Below, one piece after another: positions 21,431-29,578 of a stretch of 64,000 bases of DNA. Under the pieces are notes generated by a model. The model did no database searches, was not told the origin of the DNA, and worked only from the letters and a program-made list of their open reading frames with translations. Location: the NCBI RefSeq assembly GCF_030128875.1, contig NZ_CP124620.1, positions 3,348,001 through 3,412,000 on the forward strand. Direction: 5' to 3'. This DNA comes from Stenotrophomonas sp. BIO128-Bstrain (GTDB lineage: Bacteria; Pseudomonadota; Gammaproteobacteria; Xanthomonadales; Xanthomonadaceae). The first letter of the stretch is position 1, and every line of letters starts with the position of its first letter. The translations under genes and the position numbers were made by a program.

Positions 21431-22857
21431 GGAGTGCCCCTCCGGGCGGATTCTTCCAGATCGTTCTTACCGGCATGGCGCGACCGGTCCAGTTCAATTT
21501 GACCCAGGCGGGCAAGAATATGCTCGGCTGCCCGCTCGCGCGAAAGCACCTGCGTGACGTTCTCGCGCCCACGCTGCCCCAGTTCACGCGCCGCCTGCGG
21601 ATCATCGGCCAGCTTGCGCATCCACAGGGCCGCTTCGGCGATATCCGCTTCGGCCCAGTACTGGCCTTCGCCGTGCGGATACTCGCCCGGCTGGACCGCC
21701 ACCATCCGGTAGCCCACCAATGCCGCGCAGTCGGCGTCCATGAAGTCCAGGTTCCCGGACCAGTTGGTCGCGATCACCGGTTTTCCCATCGCCATGCATT
21801 CGGCAAGACCGAGGCCGAAGCCCTCGGACCGATGCAGGGAAACGTAGACATCGCAGCAGCGCTGAAGGGCATTGACGTGGGCGCGATCGATCACCTCGTC
21901 CCGGACCACGACCCGGGCATCGGCCTCGACCTCCTTCAACAAGGTCCGGAAGCGATCCGGGTGGCGAAAACCGTTGCTTGATTTGATCAGCAGGCGGACA
22001 TCATCGCGACCCGCAGGGAATGCCTCGCGGAAGGCATTCAAGACAGCGTAGGGATTCTTCCGGGCGATCCAGGAGTTGAAGTCGAAGGTGACCAGGAACG
22101 TGAACTTCTCCTCCTCCAGGCCGAAATCCGCACGCTCAAGGCCGCTGTCGGGCAGCGTGCTCAAGGGCAGCGGCACACGCAGCACAGGTTTGTCGGTCAC
22201 GCGCCGGAATGCATCCTCGACGAACTGACTGGCGACCATCACCTCATCCACGTGCTCCAGCGCCTCTATCCATTCCTCGGGAATGGCCTCCAGCTCCCAG
22301 AACCAGCAGGCGATCAGGTATCGCCCCTGCAGCCGTGCCGCACCGATCTGCGCCAGGGCGGGCTGAAGGCAATCCGGGTTGACGAAGAGGATGCTGACCG
22401 GGTGGGGCGTTTCAGTGCCAATCCAGCCATCCAGGCTGTGATCGTCCCAGCCATGCGGCAGGTCGAGGTCGATGTCGTACAGGGCAACATCCGCCCCGGC
22501 TTCGATCAGCGCGCGCGCATACAAGCGCGCACTTTCGGCCAAGCCAAACTGCCCCCGTATGTAACCCAAGATGTTCACGCCGGTACCGCTGCCCGCAGAT
22601 CTCTCCGCGCGGAGCGTCCCGTGGTGGGCGCTGGGCTGCAGCGCCCAGCGGGGGGTGCGTGGAAACCGCGCGCGGCCGCTGGCGCGCGCGGCCAGCAACG
22701 AGGAAGCGCGATTGCGCAGACCTTGCGGACGATGGCGGTAGATCGCCTGCAACCAATGCTGCCCTCTGATCCACGCTGACAGGCTCAGCATCAGCAACCC
22801 CAGCGAAGGGGCCCGCCGCTGCTCACCGTGGCGCGGACGCTCTGCGCCCTCATTCAT
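21427..22857 (-). CDS. GT4 glycosyltransferase
   Basis: A 476-residue protein. The first about 95 residues are basic and low-complexity, then the GT-B fold begins at GVNILGYIRGQFGLAESAR. The C-terminal nucleotide-sugar site is at SEGFGLGLAECMAMGKPV (EX7E type). The GYI..FGLAESAR opening is common in O-antigen GT4 enzymes. The ATG at 22857 lies inside the metB end (8-nt overlap), with AAGGGG about 13 nt upstream. It is the first gene of the polysaccharide array and may add an early rhamnose or mannose residue or act as one of the polymerising transferases; the specificity is unknown. Confidence 0.87.
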   Translation of the reverse strand: MNEGAERPRHGEQRRAPSLGLLMLSLSAWIRGQHWLQAIYRHRPQGLRNRASSLLAARASGRARFPRTPRWALQPSAHHGTLRAERSAGSGTGVNILGYIRGQFGLAESARLYARALIEAGADVALYDIDLDLPHGWDDHSLDGWIGTETPHPVSILFVNPDCLQPALAQIGAARLQGRYLIACWFWELEAIPEEWIEALEHVDEVMVASQFVEDAFRRVTDKPVLRVPLPLSTLPDSGLERADFGLEEEKFTFLVTFDFNSWIARKNPYAVLNAFREAFPAGRDDVRLLIKSSNGFRHPDRFRTLLKEVEADARVVVRDEVIDRAHVNALQRCCDVYVSLHRSEGFGLGLAECMAMGKPVIATNWSGNLDFMDADCAALVGYRMVAVQPGEYPHGEGQYWAEADIAEAALWMRKLADDPQAARELGQRGRENVTQVLSRERAAEHILARLGQIELDRSRHAGKNDLEESARRGTP

Positions 22858-24040
22858 GGCTCGAAAGCGCCCCTTCCAGATCCACCTGCAGATCCCCCAA
22901 CTCCTCAACCCCCACGCTCAGCCGCACCAGCGCATCGCTGATGCCCAGCTTCTCGCGGCGCTCGACCGGGATCGAGGCATGCGTCATCACCGCAGGATGG
23001 TTGACCAGGCTTTCCACGCCCCCCAGCGACTCGGCCAGGGTGAACAGTTCGGTCTTCTCGCAGAAACGCTTGGCCGCCTCGAAACCGCCCTTGAGCACGA
23101 TCGAAACAATGCCGCCGTAGCCATTCATCTGGCGGGTCGCCAGTTCATGCTGCGGGTGCGAGGTCAGGCCGGGGTAGATAACCTTCTCGACGGCCGGGTG
23201 CTTTTCCAGCCACTGGGCCAGGGCCAGCGCGTTGGCGCAGTGTGCCTTCATGCGCAGCGGCAGGGTCTTCAGGCCGCGCAGGGCCAGGAAGCTGTCGAAC
23301 GGCCCCTGCACCGCGCCGATGGAGTTCTGCAGGAAGGCCATCTGCTCGGCCAGTTCGGCGTTGTCACCGACCACCACCATGCCGCCGACCATGTCCGAGT
23401 GCCCGTTGAGGTACTTGGTGGCCGAGTGCAGGACCAGGTCCGCGCCCTGCTCCAGCGGGCGCTGCAGCATCGGCGAGGCGAAGGTGTTGTCAACCACCAC
23501 CAGCAGGTTGTGGCGCTTGGCGATCGCAGCGACTGCGGCGATGTCCACGATCTTCAGCATCGGGTTGGTCGGGGTCTCGATCCAGACCATCTTCGTCTGC
23601 GGGGTGATCGAGGCCTCGAACGCGGCCAGGTCGGTCAGGTCGACGAAGCTGAACTGAAGGCCGGCGGTGCGCTTACGCACGCGCTCGAACAGGCGGAAGG
23701 TGCCGCCATAGATATCGTCCATCGCCACCACGTGGCTGCCGGCATCCAGCAGCTCCATCACCGTGGAGCTGGCGGCCATGCCCGAGGCGAACGCGTAACC
23801 GCGGCTGCCGCCTTCCAGGGAGGCCACGCAACGTTCGTAGGCGAAGCGGGTGGGATTGTGGGTACGCGAGTACTCGAAGCCCTGGTGCTCGCCGGGGCTG
23901 GACTGGGCGTAGGTGGAGGTCGCATAGATCGGCGGCATCACCGCGCCGGTGCTCGGATCCGGCGATTGGCCGCCGTGGATGGCCAGGGTAGCCAGGGCGA
24001 GCGAGCGGTCGCCGTGCCCGGAAGAAGCGTGATCGGACAT
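22850..24040 (-). CDS. metB: Cystathionine gamma-synthase / gamma-lyase
   Basis: A 396-residue Cys/Met-metabolism PLP enzyme. The PLP lysine lies in LHSATKYLNGHSD near residue 208, and SRTHNPTRFAYE near 55 and the Y..G segments fit the family. It either joins O-succinylhomoserine with cysteine or cleaves cystathionine. A cystathionine beta-synthase gene 120 nt upstream favours reverse transsulfuration, but sequence alone does not settle it. The ATG at 24040 gives the normal family length. The gene marks one border of the xanthomonad O-antigen locus, and its end overlaps the first glycosyltransferase gene. Confidence 0.92.
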   Translation of the reverse strand: MSDHASSGHGDRSLALATLAIHGGQSPDPSTGAVMPPIYATSTYAQSSPGEHQGFEYSRTHNPTRFAYERCVASLEGGSRGYAFASGMAASSTVMELLDAGSHVVAMDDIYGGTFRLFERVRKRTAGLQFSFVDLTDLAAFEASITPQTKMVWIETPTNPMLKIVDIAAVAAIAKRHNLLVVVDNTFASPMLQRPLEQGADLVLHSATKYLNGHSDMVGGMVVVGDNAELAEQMAFLQNSIGAVQGPFDSFLALRGLKTLPLRMKAHCANALALAQWLEKHPAVEKVIYPGLTSHPQHELATRQMNGYGGIVSIVLKGGFEAAKRFCEKTELFTLAESLGGVESLVNHPAVMTHASIPVERREKLGISDALVRLSVGVEELGDLQVDLEGALSSHE

Positions 24041-24159
24041 GTTGTTTCCCAGCAAGAGGAGCCCCCATGGGGGGCCCCGCAAAAGGAGCGGAAGTCTATC
24101 AGCGGTGGCTTAATCGGCCGTTGACGCGGATAAACATGGGTTCATTGCGACACAGACGC

Positions 24160-25530
24160 TTACTGTACGCGCCGGCGCAGGTAGTTCAGCAGGTCGATGC
24201 GGGTGATCAGGCCGAGGAAGTTGGCGCCATCCATGACGATGGCGACCTGGCCACGGTCGAACACCGGCAGCAGGGCCTCGATCGGGGATTTCACGTCCAG
24301 GCGGTCCAGCTTGCTGACCATCGCGGTGGCCACCGGGTCGCGGAAACGGGCTTCATCGCCGTAGACATGCAGCAGCACGTCGCTTTCATCCACGATGCCG
24401 ACCAGCTGGTCGCCGTCCATCACCGGCAGCTGCGACACGTCATACAGCTTCATGCGCTGGTAGGCGGTGGTCAGCAGGTCGTTCGGGCCGATCACGACAG
24501 TGTCGCGCTGGCCGTACGGGCGCAGGATCAGGTCGCGCAGGTCGCCCGACTGCGGGCGCTCCAAGAAGCCGTTGTCCAGCATCCAGTAGTCGTTGTACAT
24601 CTTGGACAGATACTTGTTGCCGGTGTCGCAGACCAGCACCAGGACCTTCTTCGGGGTGGTCTGCTCCTTGCAGTACTTCAGCGCCGCGGCCAGCAGGGTG
24701 CCGGTGGAGGAACCGCCGAGGATACCTTCCTTGCCCAGCAGTTCACGGGCGGTGTGGAAGCTCTCGGCATCGCTGATCGCGTAGGCCTTCGTGACGCGGC
24801 TGAAATCGGCGATCGAGGGCAGGAAGTCTTCGCCGATGCCTTCCACCAGCCAGCTGCCCGACTTGTCGTTGAGCACGCCATCATTGATGTACTCGGCCAG
24901 GATCGAGCCGACCGGATCGGCCAGGACCAGCTCGGTCTTCGGCGAGAGGGTGGCGAAGGCGCGCGACAGGCCGGTCATGGTGCCCGAGCTGCCACAGCCG
25001 AACACGATCGCGTCCAGGTCGCCGTCCATCTGCGCCAGGATTTCCGGGCCGGTGCCGAATTCGTGCGCGGCCGGGTTGTCCGGGTTGCCGAACTGGTTGA
25101 TGAAGTACGCGCCGGGGGTTTCCTCGGCCACGCGCTTGGCCATGTCCTGGTAGTACTCCGGGTGGCCCTTGGCCACGTCCGAACGGGTCAGGCGCACTTC
25201 GGCGCCCATCGCCTTGAGGTTGAAGATCTTCTCGCGGCTCATCTTGTCCGGCACGACCAGGATCAGCTTGTAGCCCTTCTGCTGGGCGACCAGCGCCAGG
25301 CCCAGGCCGGTGTTGCCGGCGGTGCCCTCGACCAGGGTCGCGCCCGGCTTGAGGTCGCCACGCTTCTCGGCGGCTTCGATCATCGACAGGCCGATGCGGT
25401 CCTTGATCGATCCTCCGGGATTGGCACTCTCGAGCTTCAGGTAAAGCTCGCAGACCCCCGTATCCAGGCGCTGGGCCTTGACGATCGGGGTCTGGCCAAT
25501 GAGTTCGAGTACGGAGGAGTGGATTGCCAT
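24160..25530 (-). CDS. cbs: Cystathionine beta-synthase with C-terminal CBS domain pair
   Basis: A 456-residue protein. Residues 1-320 are a fold-type II PLP enzyme with the PLP lysine in SANPGGSIKDRIG near 35-47, the TSGNTG-equivalent GTAGNTG near 69, and the phosphate loop GCGSSGT near 178. Residues about 335-456 are two CBS (Bateman) modules, including TRIDLLNYLRR at the end. It condenses serine and homocysteine (or related substrates). The 119 nt to metB hold a short GC-rich palindrome only. The order cbs-metB suggests a transsulfuration pair. Confidence 0.93.
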   Translation of the reverse strand: MAIHSSVLELIGQTPIVKAQRLDTGVCELYLKLESANPGGSIKDRIGLSMIEAAEKRGDLKPGATLVEGTAGNTGLGLALVAQQKGYKLILVVPDKMSREKIFNLKAMGAEVRLTRSDVAKGHPEYYQDMAKRVAEETPGAYFINQFGNPDNPAAHEFGTGPEILAQMDGDLDAIVFGCGSSGTMTGLSRAFATLSPKTELVLADPVGSILAEYINDGVLNDKSGSWLVEGIGEDFLPSIADFSRVTKAYAISDAESFHTARELLGKEGILGGSSTGTLLAAALKYCKEQTTPKKVLVLVCDTGNKYLSKMYNDYWMLDNGFLERPQSGDLRDLILRPYGQRDTVVIGPNDLLTTAYQRMKLYDVSQLPVMDGDQLVGIVDESDVLLHVYGDEARFRDPVATAMVSKLDRLDVKSPIEALLPVFDRGQVAIVMDGANFLGLITRIDLLNYLRRRVQ

Positions 25531-25721
25531 CGGTTCACATCGATTCGCGCCGCAATGCGGCCGGACCGGTGATTATCCGACGGTTGGCGGCGAAAGTCAG
25601 GTTGCCGCGTTCATCGGCCCTGCGGCCGGATTGCCGCTGCGGGAACGGACCCGGAGCGGCGCGGACGGCACCGGTCGACGAGGAGACCGGAACCGCCCGC
25701 GACGTAGGGTGGCAAGAGGGG

Positions 25722-25940
25722 TCAGTGCACGGGGGAGGCGTACATCCGTTCCAGTTTCTGCTTGGCCAGCAGCTTTTCACGCTTCATCTGTCCCAGGGTG
25801 AGGCTGTCTATCGGGAGCACACCCAGCTCGGCATCCATGCACTTCTTGTTCAACTTCTGGTGCCGTTCGTAGAGCGCCTTGAATTCGGGATCCTGCTTGC
25901 GCCGTGCGTCGATATCGCTCTGGGGCTGACCTTCAAACAT
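25722..25940 (-). CDS. YdcH/DUF465-like small protein
   Basis: A 72-residue soluble, highly charged helical protein. DPEFKALYERHQKLNKK followed by a second charged helix (LGQMKREKLLAKQKLERM) is the DUF465/YdcH pattern of two antiparallel helices. A near-consensus AGGAGGT Shine-Dalgarno lies 6 nt before the ATG at 25940. No function is established for the family. The 180 nt between it and cbs hold no recognisable feature. Confidence 0.85.
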   Translation of the reverse strand: MFEGQPQSDIDARRKQDPEFKALYERHQKLNKKCMDAELGVLPIDSLTLGQMKREKLLAKQKLERMYASPVH

Positions 25941-25961
25941 GATGAACCTCCTATCGCTTCT

Positions 25962-25999
25962 GCAGAAACAAGAACGCCCCGGCCTGACGGCACGGGGCG
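25962..25999 (-). terminator. Intrinsic terminator ending the candidate small RNA
   Basis: The stem CGCCCCG/CGGGGCG (25975-25981 with 25993-25999) is extended by GCC/GGC with one bulged base and followed on the minus strand by TTCTTGTTT. It lies just upstream of the DUF465 gene, which must therefore have its own promoter or depend on read-through. Confidence 0.55.
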
Positions 26000-26142
26000 C
26001 TGCTTGGGGCGGAGTGCCGGGCAACCGTGACCTGCGAACCCGCGGCGGCGTCCAGTGCGTACTGGACCTGCGACTGCTGTGGTTCGTGGCGCTGGTGCAT
26101 TGCCGGCCCTCCAATCGTCCAGGCCGCGGAAGGCGACCCGGA
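25962..26142 (-). ncRNA. Candidate small RNA or tiny-gene transcript
   Basis: A self-contained transcription unit in the 364-nt gap. On the minus strand TTGAAC (26172-26177) and TAGGGT (26149-26154) are 17 nt apart, and a GC-rich hairpin (25975-25999) followed by TTCTTGTTT lies about 165 nt downstream. A 49-codon ORF (26100 to 25951) with GGAGGG seven bases before its ATG occupies the unit. Its stop codon lies past the hairpin, so a terminated transcript would lack a stop. That favours an RNA of about 180 nt over a protein, but neither is proven. Confidence 0.35.
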
Positions 26143-26240
26143 CAACTGACCCTACGCTTGCTTCGGGACCGGTTCAACCCTTTCAAACGATATCGTCGAC
26201 CGCGCCTAGGCAGGGTTCAGGCTGAACGCGCAGAACAACG

Positions 26241-26292
26241 GAAATTAAACAAAAACAACCAGTTGCGTCATGACCCGCGGTCATGACGCAAC
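26241..26292 (-). terminator. Intrinsic terminator of the DUF4398/OmpA-like operon
   Basis: Perfect 13-bp stem (26262-26274 with 26280-26292, 5-nt loop). On the minus strand it is followed by a T-rich tract (TTGTTTTTGTTT), 12 nt after the OmpA-like stop codon. Confidence 0.85.
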
Positions 26293-26304
26293 ACCGGCCC
26301 GGCA

Positions 26305-27201
26305 TCAGGGCGCGATGATGACTTCCGCCGAACGGGCCTTGGTCGCCGCGGCCTTCTTGCCGCTGACCTGCAGCCGGCTGGCACTGACACCGGCGGCCAC
26401 GAGTGCATCGCGCAGCGCCTCGGCGCGCTGTTGGCCGACGCCGGCGGCCGCGTCATAGGCTTCGATCCGGACCCGGCCCTTCTTGCCGATGTTCAGGTAC
26501 TCGGCCAGGGCCTTGGCCTGGCCCTTGGCCCCGCCGGACAGGCTGCCCTTGCCGGCGGCAAAGGCGTCGCCGCTGAAGGTGAACACTTCCCCGCGGGACT
26601 CGAACTTCGAGCCCGGCAGCTTGCTGCCCGACACCAGCTCGGCTTCTTCACGGGCCAGCTTGGCGGCATTCTGCTGGGCCGCACTCAGGCGCGCGGTCTG
26701 CTTGCCGGCCACGCTGGTCAGCGCGGTTTCGGCGTCCTGGCGGGCCAACGCTTCCTGCTCGGCCGCCTGGCGCAGGCGCTCGCTTTCCTCGGCCTGGATC
26801 TGGGCCTGGACGCGCAGGCGCTCGGCTTCCTGGCGCGCCCGCTGGGCATCGCGGCGGCTGGCTTCGATCAACAACTCGCTGCGGGTGCGCTCGAGCTGGT
26901 CGACCTCACGCTGGGCCAACGCGGCACGGACGCTGGTCTCGGCGATCTCGACCCGGCGCTCGGCCAGGTAACGGGCCTGGTCCAGATCGCGGCGCTTGGC
27001 CTTGGCCAGGTCGGCCACGGCCTGCTGGGCCTGCAGGCGCTCGAAGGCGGCCAGCTGGGCGGCATCCGGGTTGGCCTGGATCGCCATCAGGCGCTGGGTG
27101 AGCTGGGCCACCGCCGGGTCATCGGCGGCCTGGGCCATCAGCGGCAGGCTGAGGCTGGCGGCCAGCAGCAGGCAGGGCATGCGCATCTTGGTGGAGATCA
27201 T
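26305..27201 (-). CDS. OmpA-like periplasmic/envelope protein with helical N-domain
   Basis: A 298-residue protein. A signal peptide (about 1-25, cleavage after AQA) is followed by a long Ala/Arg/Gln/Glu-rich helical region (about 35-185) likely to be coiled coil. A C-terminal OmpA-like fold (about 195-298) has the diagnostic QQRAEALRDALVAAGVSASR helix. Such domains bind peptidoglycan, though the usual NxxLSxxRA motif is relaxed here. The ATG overlaps the stop of the DUF4398 gene (TGATG), so the two are translationally coupled. The function is inferred as envelope scaffolding. Confidence 0.85.
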   Translation of the reverse strand: MISTKMRMPCLLLAASLSLPLMAQAADDPAVAQLTQRLMAIQANPDAAQLAAFERLQAQQAVADLAKAKRRDLDQARYLAERRVEIAETSVRAALAQREVDQLERTRSELLIEASRRDAQRARQEAERLRVQAQIQAEESERLRQAAEQEALARQDAETALTSVAGKQTARLSAAQQNAAKLAREEAELVSGSKLPGSKFESRGEVFTFSGDAFAAGKGSLSGGAKGQAKALAEYLNIGKKGRVRIEAYDAAAGVGQQRAEALRDALVAAGVSASRLQVSGKKAAATKARSAEVIIAP

Positions 27202-27584
27202 CAGCGGTCTTCCCCGGTGGCGAGCTGGCGCTGCAGCTGGGTGACTTCATTGCGGCGCAGCTGCAGCTGGGCCGTAGCGGTGGCTTCCTCGCTGCGGGCG
27301 CGGGCCAGGTCGGCGTCGACCGTGGCGCGAACGGCCAGCATCGGCGCGTTCTTGCGCTCGCGGCGGTCACCGGCGGCGCGCTGGGCCTGCTCCAGGCCCT
27401 GCCGGGCCACGGCGATCAGGTCCGGGGCGTACTGGTCGGCATCGGCCTGGGTGGCCTTGTCGACCGCCTGCCGGGCCTGCATCAGTTCCAGCGCGCCATC
27501 CTGCGCCTGTGCGGCACCAGAGAGCGCGAATGCGCACACCGTCACATACAGGGCCCGTCGTATTTGTGCGAAGCTAGGTTTCAT
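27201..27584 (-). CDS. DUF4398 domain protein
   Basis: A 127-residue secreted protein. The signal peptide (1-28, ending GAAQAQ) is followed by the DUF4398 helical domain, with the A..A...A spacing ELMQARQAVDKATQADADQY and DLIAVARQGLEQAQ. DUF4398 proteins commonly precede OmpA-domain proteins, as here. It is divergent from pilU across a 97-nt gap. No enzymatic motif is seen. Confidence 0.88.
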   Translation of the reverse strand: MKPSFAQIRRALYVTVCAFALSGAAQAQDGALELMQARQAVDKATQADADQYAPDLIAVARQGLEQAQRAAGDRRERKNAPMLAVRATVDADLARARSEEATATAQLQLRRNEVTQLQRQLATGEDR

Positions 27585-27681
27585 TGGGGGTGCCGTCGCC
27601 AGAGTTGTGTGCGCGGCCATTGTCGGAAGCCTGCGGTGCGCTTGCAATGGCAAGCCGCTGATTGTTGGGGAAACATTTCGC

Positions 27682-28809
27682 ATGGATATCGGCTATTTCC
27701 TGAAGCTGATGACCGAAAAGAACGCGTCGGACATGTTCTTGACGACCGGAGCACCGGTATACATCAAGATCGAGGGGAAACTCTATCCGCTGGGCAATAC
27801 CGGGTTGCCGCCCGGGATGGTCAAGAAGATCGCCTACTCGCTGATGGATGAGGGCCAGGCCCCGCAGTTCGAGCGCGAGCTCGAGCTCAACATGGCCATT
27901 GCCCTGCCCGACGCCGGGCGCTTCCGCGTCAACGTGTTCAAGCAGCGCGGCGAGGTCGGCATGGTGATCCGCGCGATCCGCAGCAAGATCCCCAGCATCG
28001 AAGAACTCAACCTGCCCCAGGTCCTGAAGGACGTCATCATGACCCCGCGCGGGCTGGTGCTGGTGGTCGGCTCGACCGGCTCGGGCAAGTCGACCTCGCT
28101 GGCCTCGATGATCGACCACCGCAACAGCACCACGACCGGGCACATCCTCACCATCGAGGATCCGATCGAGTACCTGCACAAACACAAGATGTCGATCGTG
28201 AACCAGCGCGAGGTCGGGCTGGACACGCACACCTTCCACGACGCGTTGAAGAACGCGATGCGTGAAGCGCCCGACGTGATCCTGATCGGCGAGATCCTGG
28301 ATGCGGAAACCATGGAGGCCGCCATCGCCTTCGCTGAAACCGGGCACCTGTGCCTGGCCACCCTGCACTCCAACAACGCCGACCAGACCATCGAGCGCAT
28401 CCTCAACTTCTTCCCCGAGAGCGCGCACCGCAACGTGCTGATGAACCTCTCGCTGAACCTGCGTGCGGTCGTCTCCCAGCGCCTGGTCAAGGGCAAGGAC
28501 GGGCGCCGCCTGCCGGCCACCGAAGTGCTGATCAACACGCCGATGATCCGCGACCTGCTGCGCCGCGGCCAGGTGCACGAGATCAAGGCGGCGATGGAGG
28601 CCTCGCTGGAAGAAGGCATGGAGAGCTTCGACCAGTGCCTGTTCCGGATGGCCAAGAACGGCATCATCGAGCAGGAGGAGGCGCTGCGCGCGGCCGACTC
28701 GCGCGATGGCCTGGCGTTGAAATTCCGGCTGTCCGAAGGCGGCAGCGAACACGATCCGTACGCAGATTACTCGGCTGCCTCCGCACCGGCGATCACGCAC
28801 GGGTTCTAG
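27682..28809 (+). CDS. pilU: PilT/PilU-family type IV pilus retraction ATPase
   Basis: A 375-residue secretion ATPase closest in motif to PilU. Walker A GSTGSGKST is near 134-142, the Asp box TIEDPIEYLHKHK near 160, the Walker B stretch DVILIGEILD near 197-206 and the His box ETGHLCLATLHSNN near 217. PilT and PilU usually read GEMRD or GEIRD; here the Arg is Leu. No pilT gene is adjacent, so this may be a stand-alone paralogue. It is expected at the cytoplasmic base of the pilus. Confidence 0.9.
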   Translation: MDIGYFLKLMTEKNASDMFLTTGAPVYIKIEGKLYPLGNTGLPPGMVKKIAYSLMDEGQAPQFERELELNMAIALPDAGRFRVNVFKQRGEVGMVIRAIRSKIPSIEELNLPQVLKDVIMTPRGLVLVVGSTGSGKSTSLASMIDHRNSTTTGHILTIEDPIEYLHKHKMSIVNQREVGLDTHTFHDALKNAMREAPDVILIGEILDAETMEAAIAFAETGHLCLATLHSNNADQTIERILNFFPESAHRNVLMNLSLNLRAVVSQRLVKGKDGRRLPATEVLINTPMIRDLLRRGQVHEIKAAMEASLEEGMESFDQCLFRMAKNGIIEQEEALRAADSRDGLALKFRLSEGGSEHDPYADYSAASAPAITHGF

Positions 28810-28814
28810 CGGTT

Positions 28815-28870
28815 CCCCACCGTTGGTGGGGGCATCTGACACGGCGCATCGACCAACGGTCGATGCCTAC
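28815..28870. repeat. Paired REP-like palindromes (SMAG type)
   Basis: Two palindromes between convergent pilU and maiA: 28815-28831 (CCCCACCGTTGGTGGGG) and 28846-28870, the latter being a GCATCGACC/GGTCGATGC stem followed by CTAC, the complement of the GTAG head. An inverted pair of REP units is a usual arrangement at gene ends. Confidence 0.75.
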
Positions 28871-28904
28871 CCGTCTCCCCGCGTCGATCTGTCGATGCCC
28901 ACCG

Positions 28905-29558
28905 TCATCCTGCGTCGATCTGATGCTCGGGCCTGGCTGCATCGAATGCCGGCAGGGCCAGGCACGCGGCTTCGATCCGCTGCAGCGTCGGGTACGGCGC
29001 CAGATCCAGCCCGAACCGGTGCGCGTTGTACAGCTGCGGCACCAGGCAGGCATCGGCCAGGCCGGGCTGGTCGCCCTGGCAGAACGTGCCCGTCCTGGCA
29101 TCGCCGGCCAACAGCGTTTCCATCGCCGCGAACCCCTCCGCCATCCAGTGCAGCGTCCACTGGGTGCGTGCCTCGGCGCCGGCCTGCAGCGTGCGCTCCA
29201 GATACTGCATCACCCGCAGGTTGTTGAGCGGGTGGATGTCGCAGGCCACCAGCTGCGCCAGCGCACGCACCCGTGCCCTGCCCTCCGCATCGGCGGGCAG
29301 CAACGGCGGGGCCGGGAACACCTCGTCCAGATACTCCAGGATCGCCATCGACTGCTGCAGCACGCGCTCGCCATGGCGCAGGGTCGGCACCAGCTCCTGC
29401 GGGTTGAGCGCGGCATAGGCCGCGCCGTGCTGCTCGCCCCCCTCGCGGACCAGGTGCACCGGGGTGATCCGGTGCGGCAGGCCCTTGAGATTCAGCCCGA
29501 TGCGCACGCGGTAGGCTGCGCTGGAGCGCCAGTAACTGAACAGCTCGATCGGTTCCAT
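28905..29558 (-). CDS. maiA: Maleylacetoacetate isomerase (zeta-class GST)
   Basis: A 217-residue protein with the zeta-GST N-terminal signature SYWRSSAAYRVRIGLNLKG at 9-27 (SSxxxRVRIAL type). NPQELVPTL is near 52, QSMAILEYLDE near 69 and the C-terminal helical domain NNLRVMQYL near 112. It isomerises maleylacetoacetate to fumarylacetoacetate using glutathione, in tyrosine/homogentisate degradation. It lies 20 nt downstream of fahA on the same strand, which supports the assignment. Confidence 0.93.
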   Translation of the reverse strand: MEPIELFSYWRSSAAYRVRIGLNLKGLPHRITPVHLVREGGEQHGAAYAALNPQELVPTLRHGERVLQQSMAILEYLDEVFPAPPLLPADAEGRARVRALAQLVACDIHPLNNLRVMQYLERTLQAGAEARTQWTLHWMAEGFAAMETLLAGDARTGTFCQGDQPGLADACLVPQLYNAHRFGLDLAPYPTLQRIEAACLALPAFDAARPEHQIDAG

Positions 29559-29578
29559 GGCGGTCTCCCGGCCGTTGC

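Noticed and set aside
24060..24080. GC-rich palindrome between cbs and metB as terminator
   Set aside because: Short stem without a T tract, lying in what is probably a single transcription unit.
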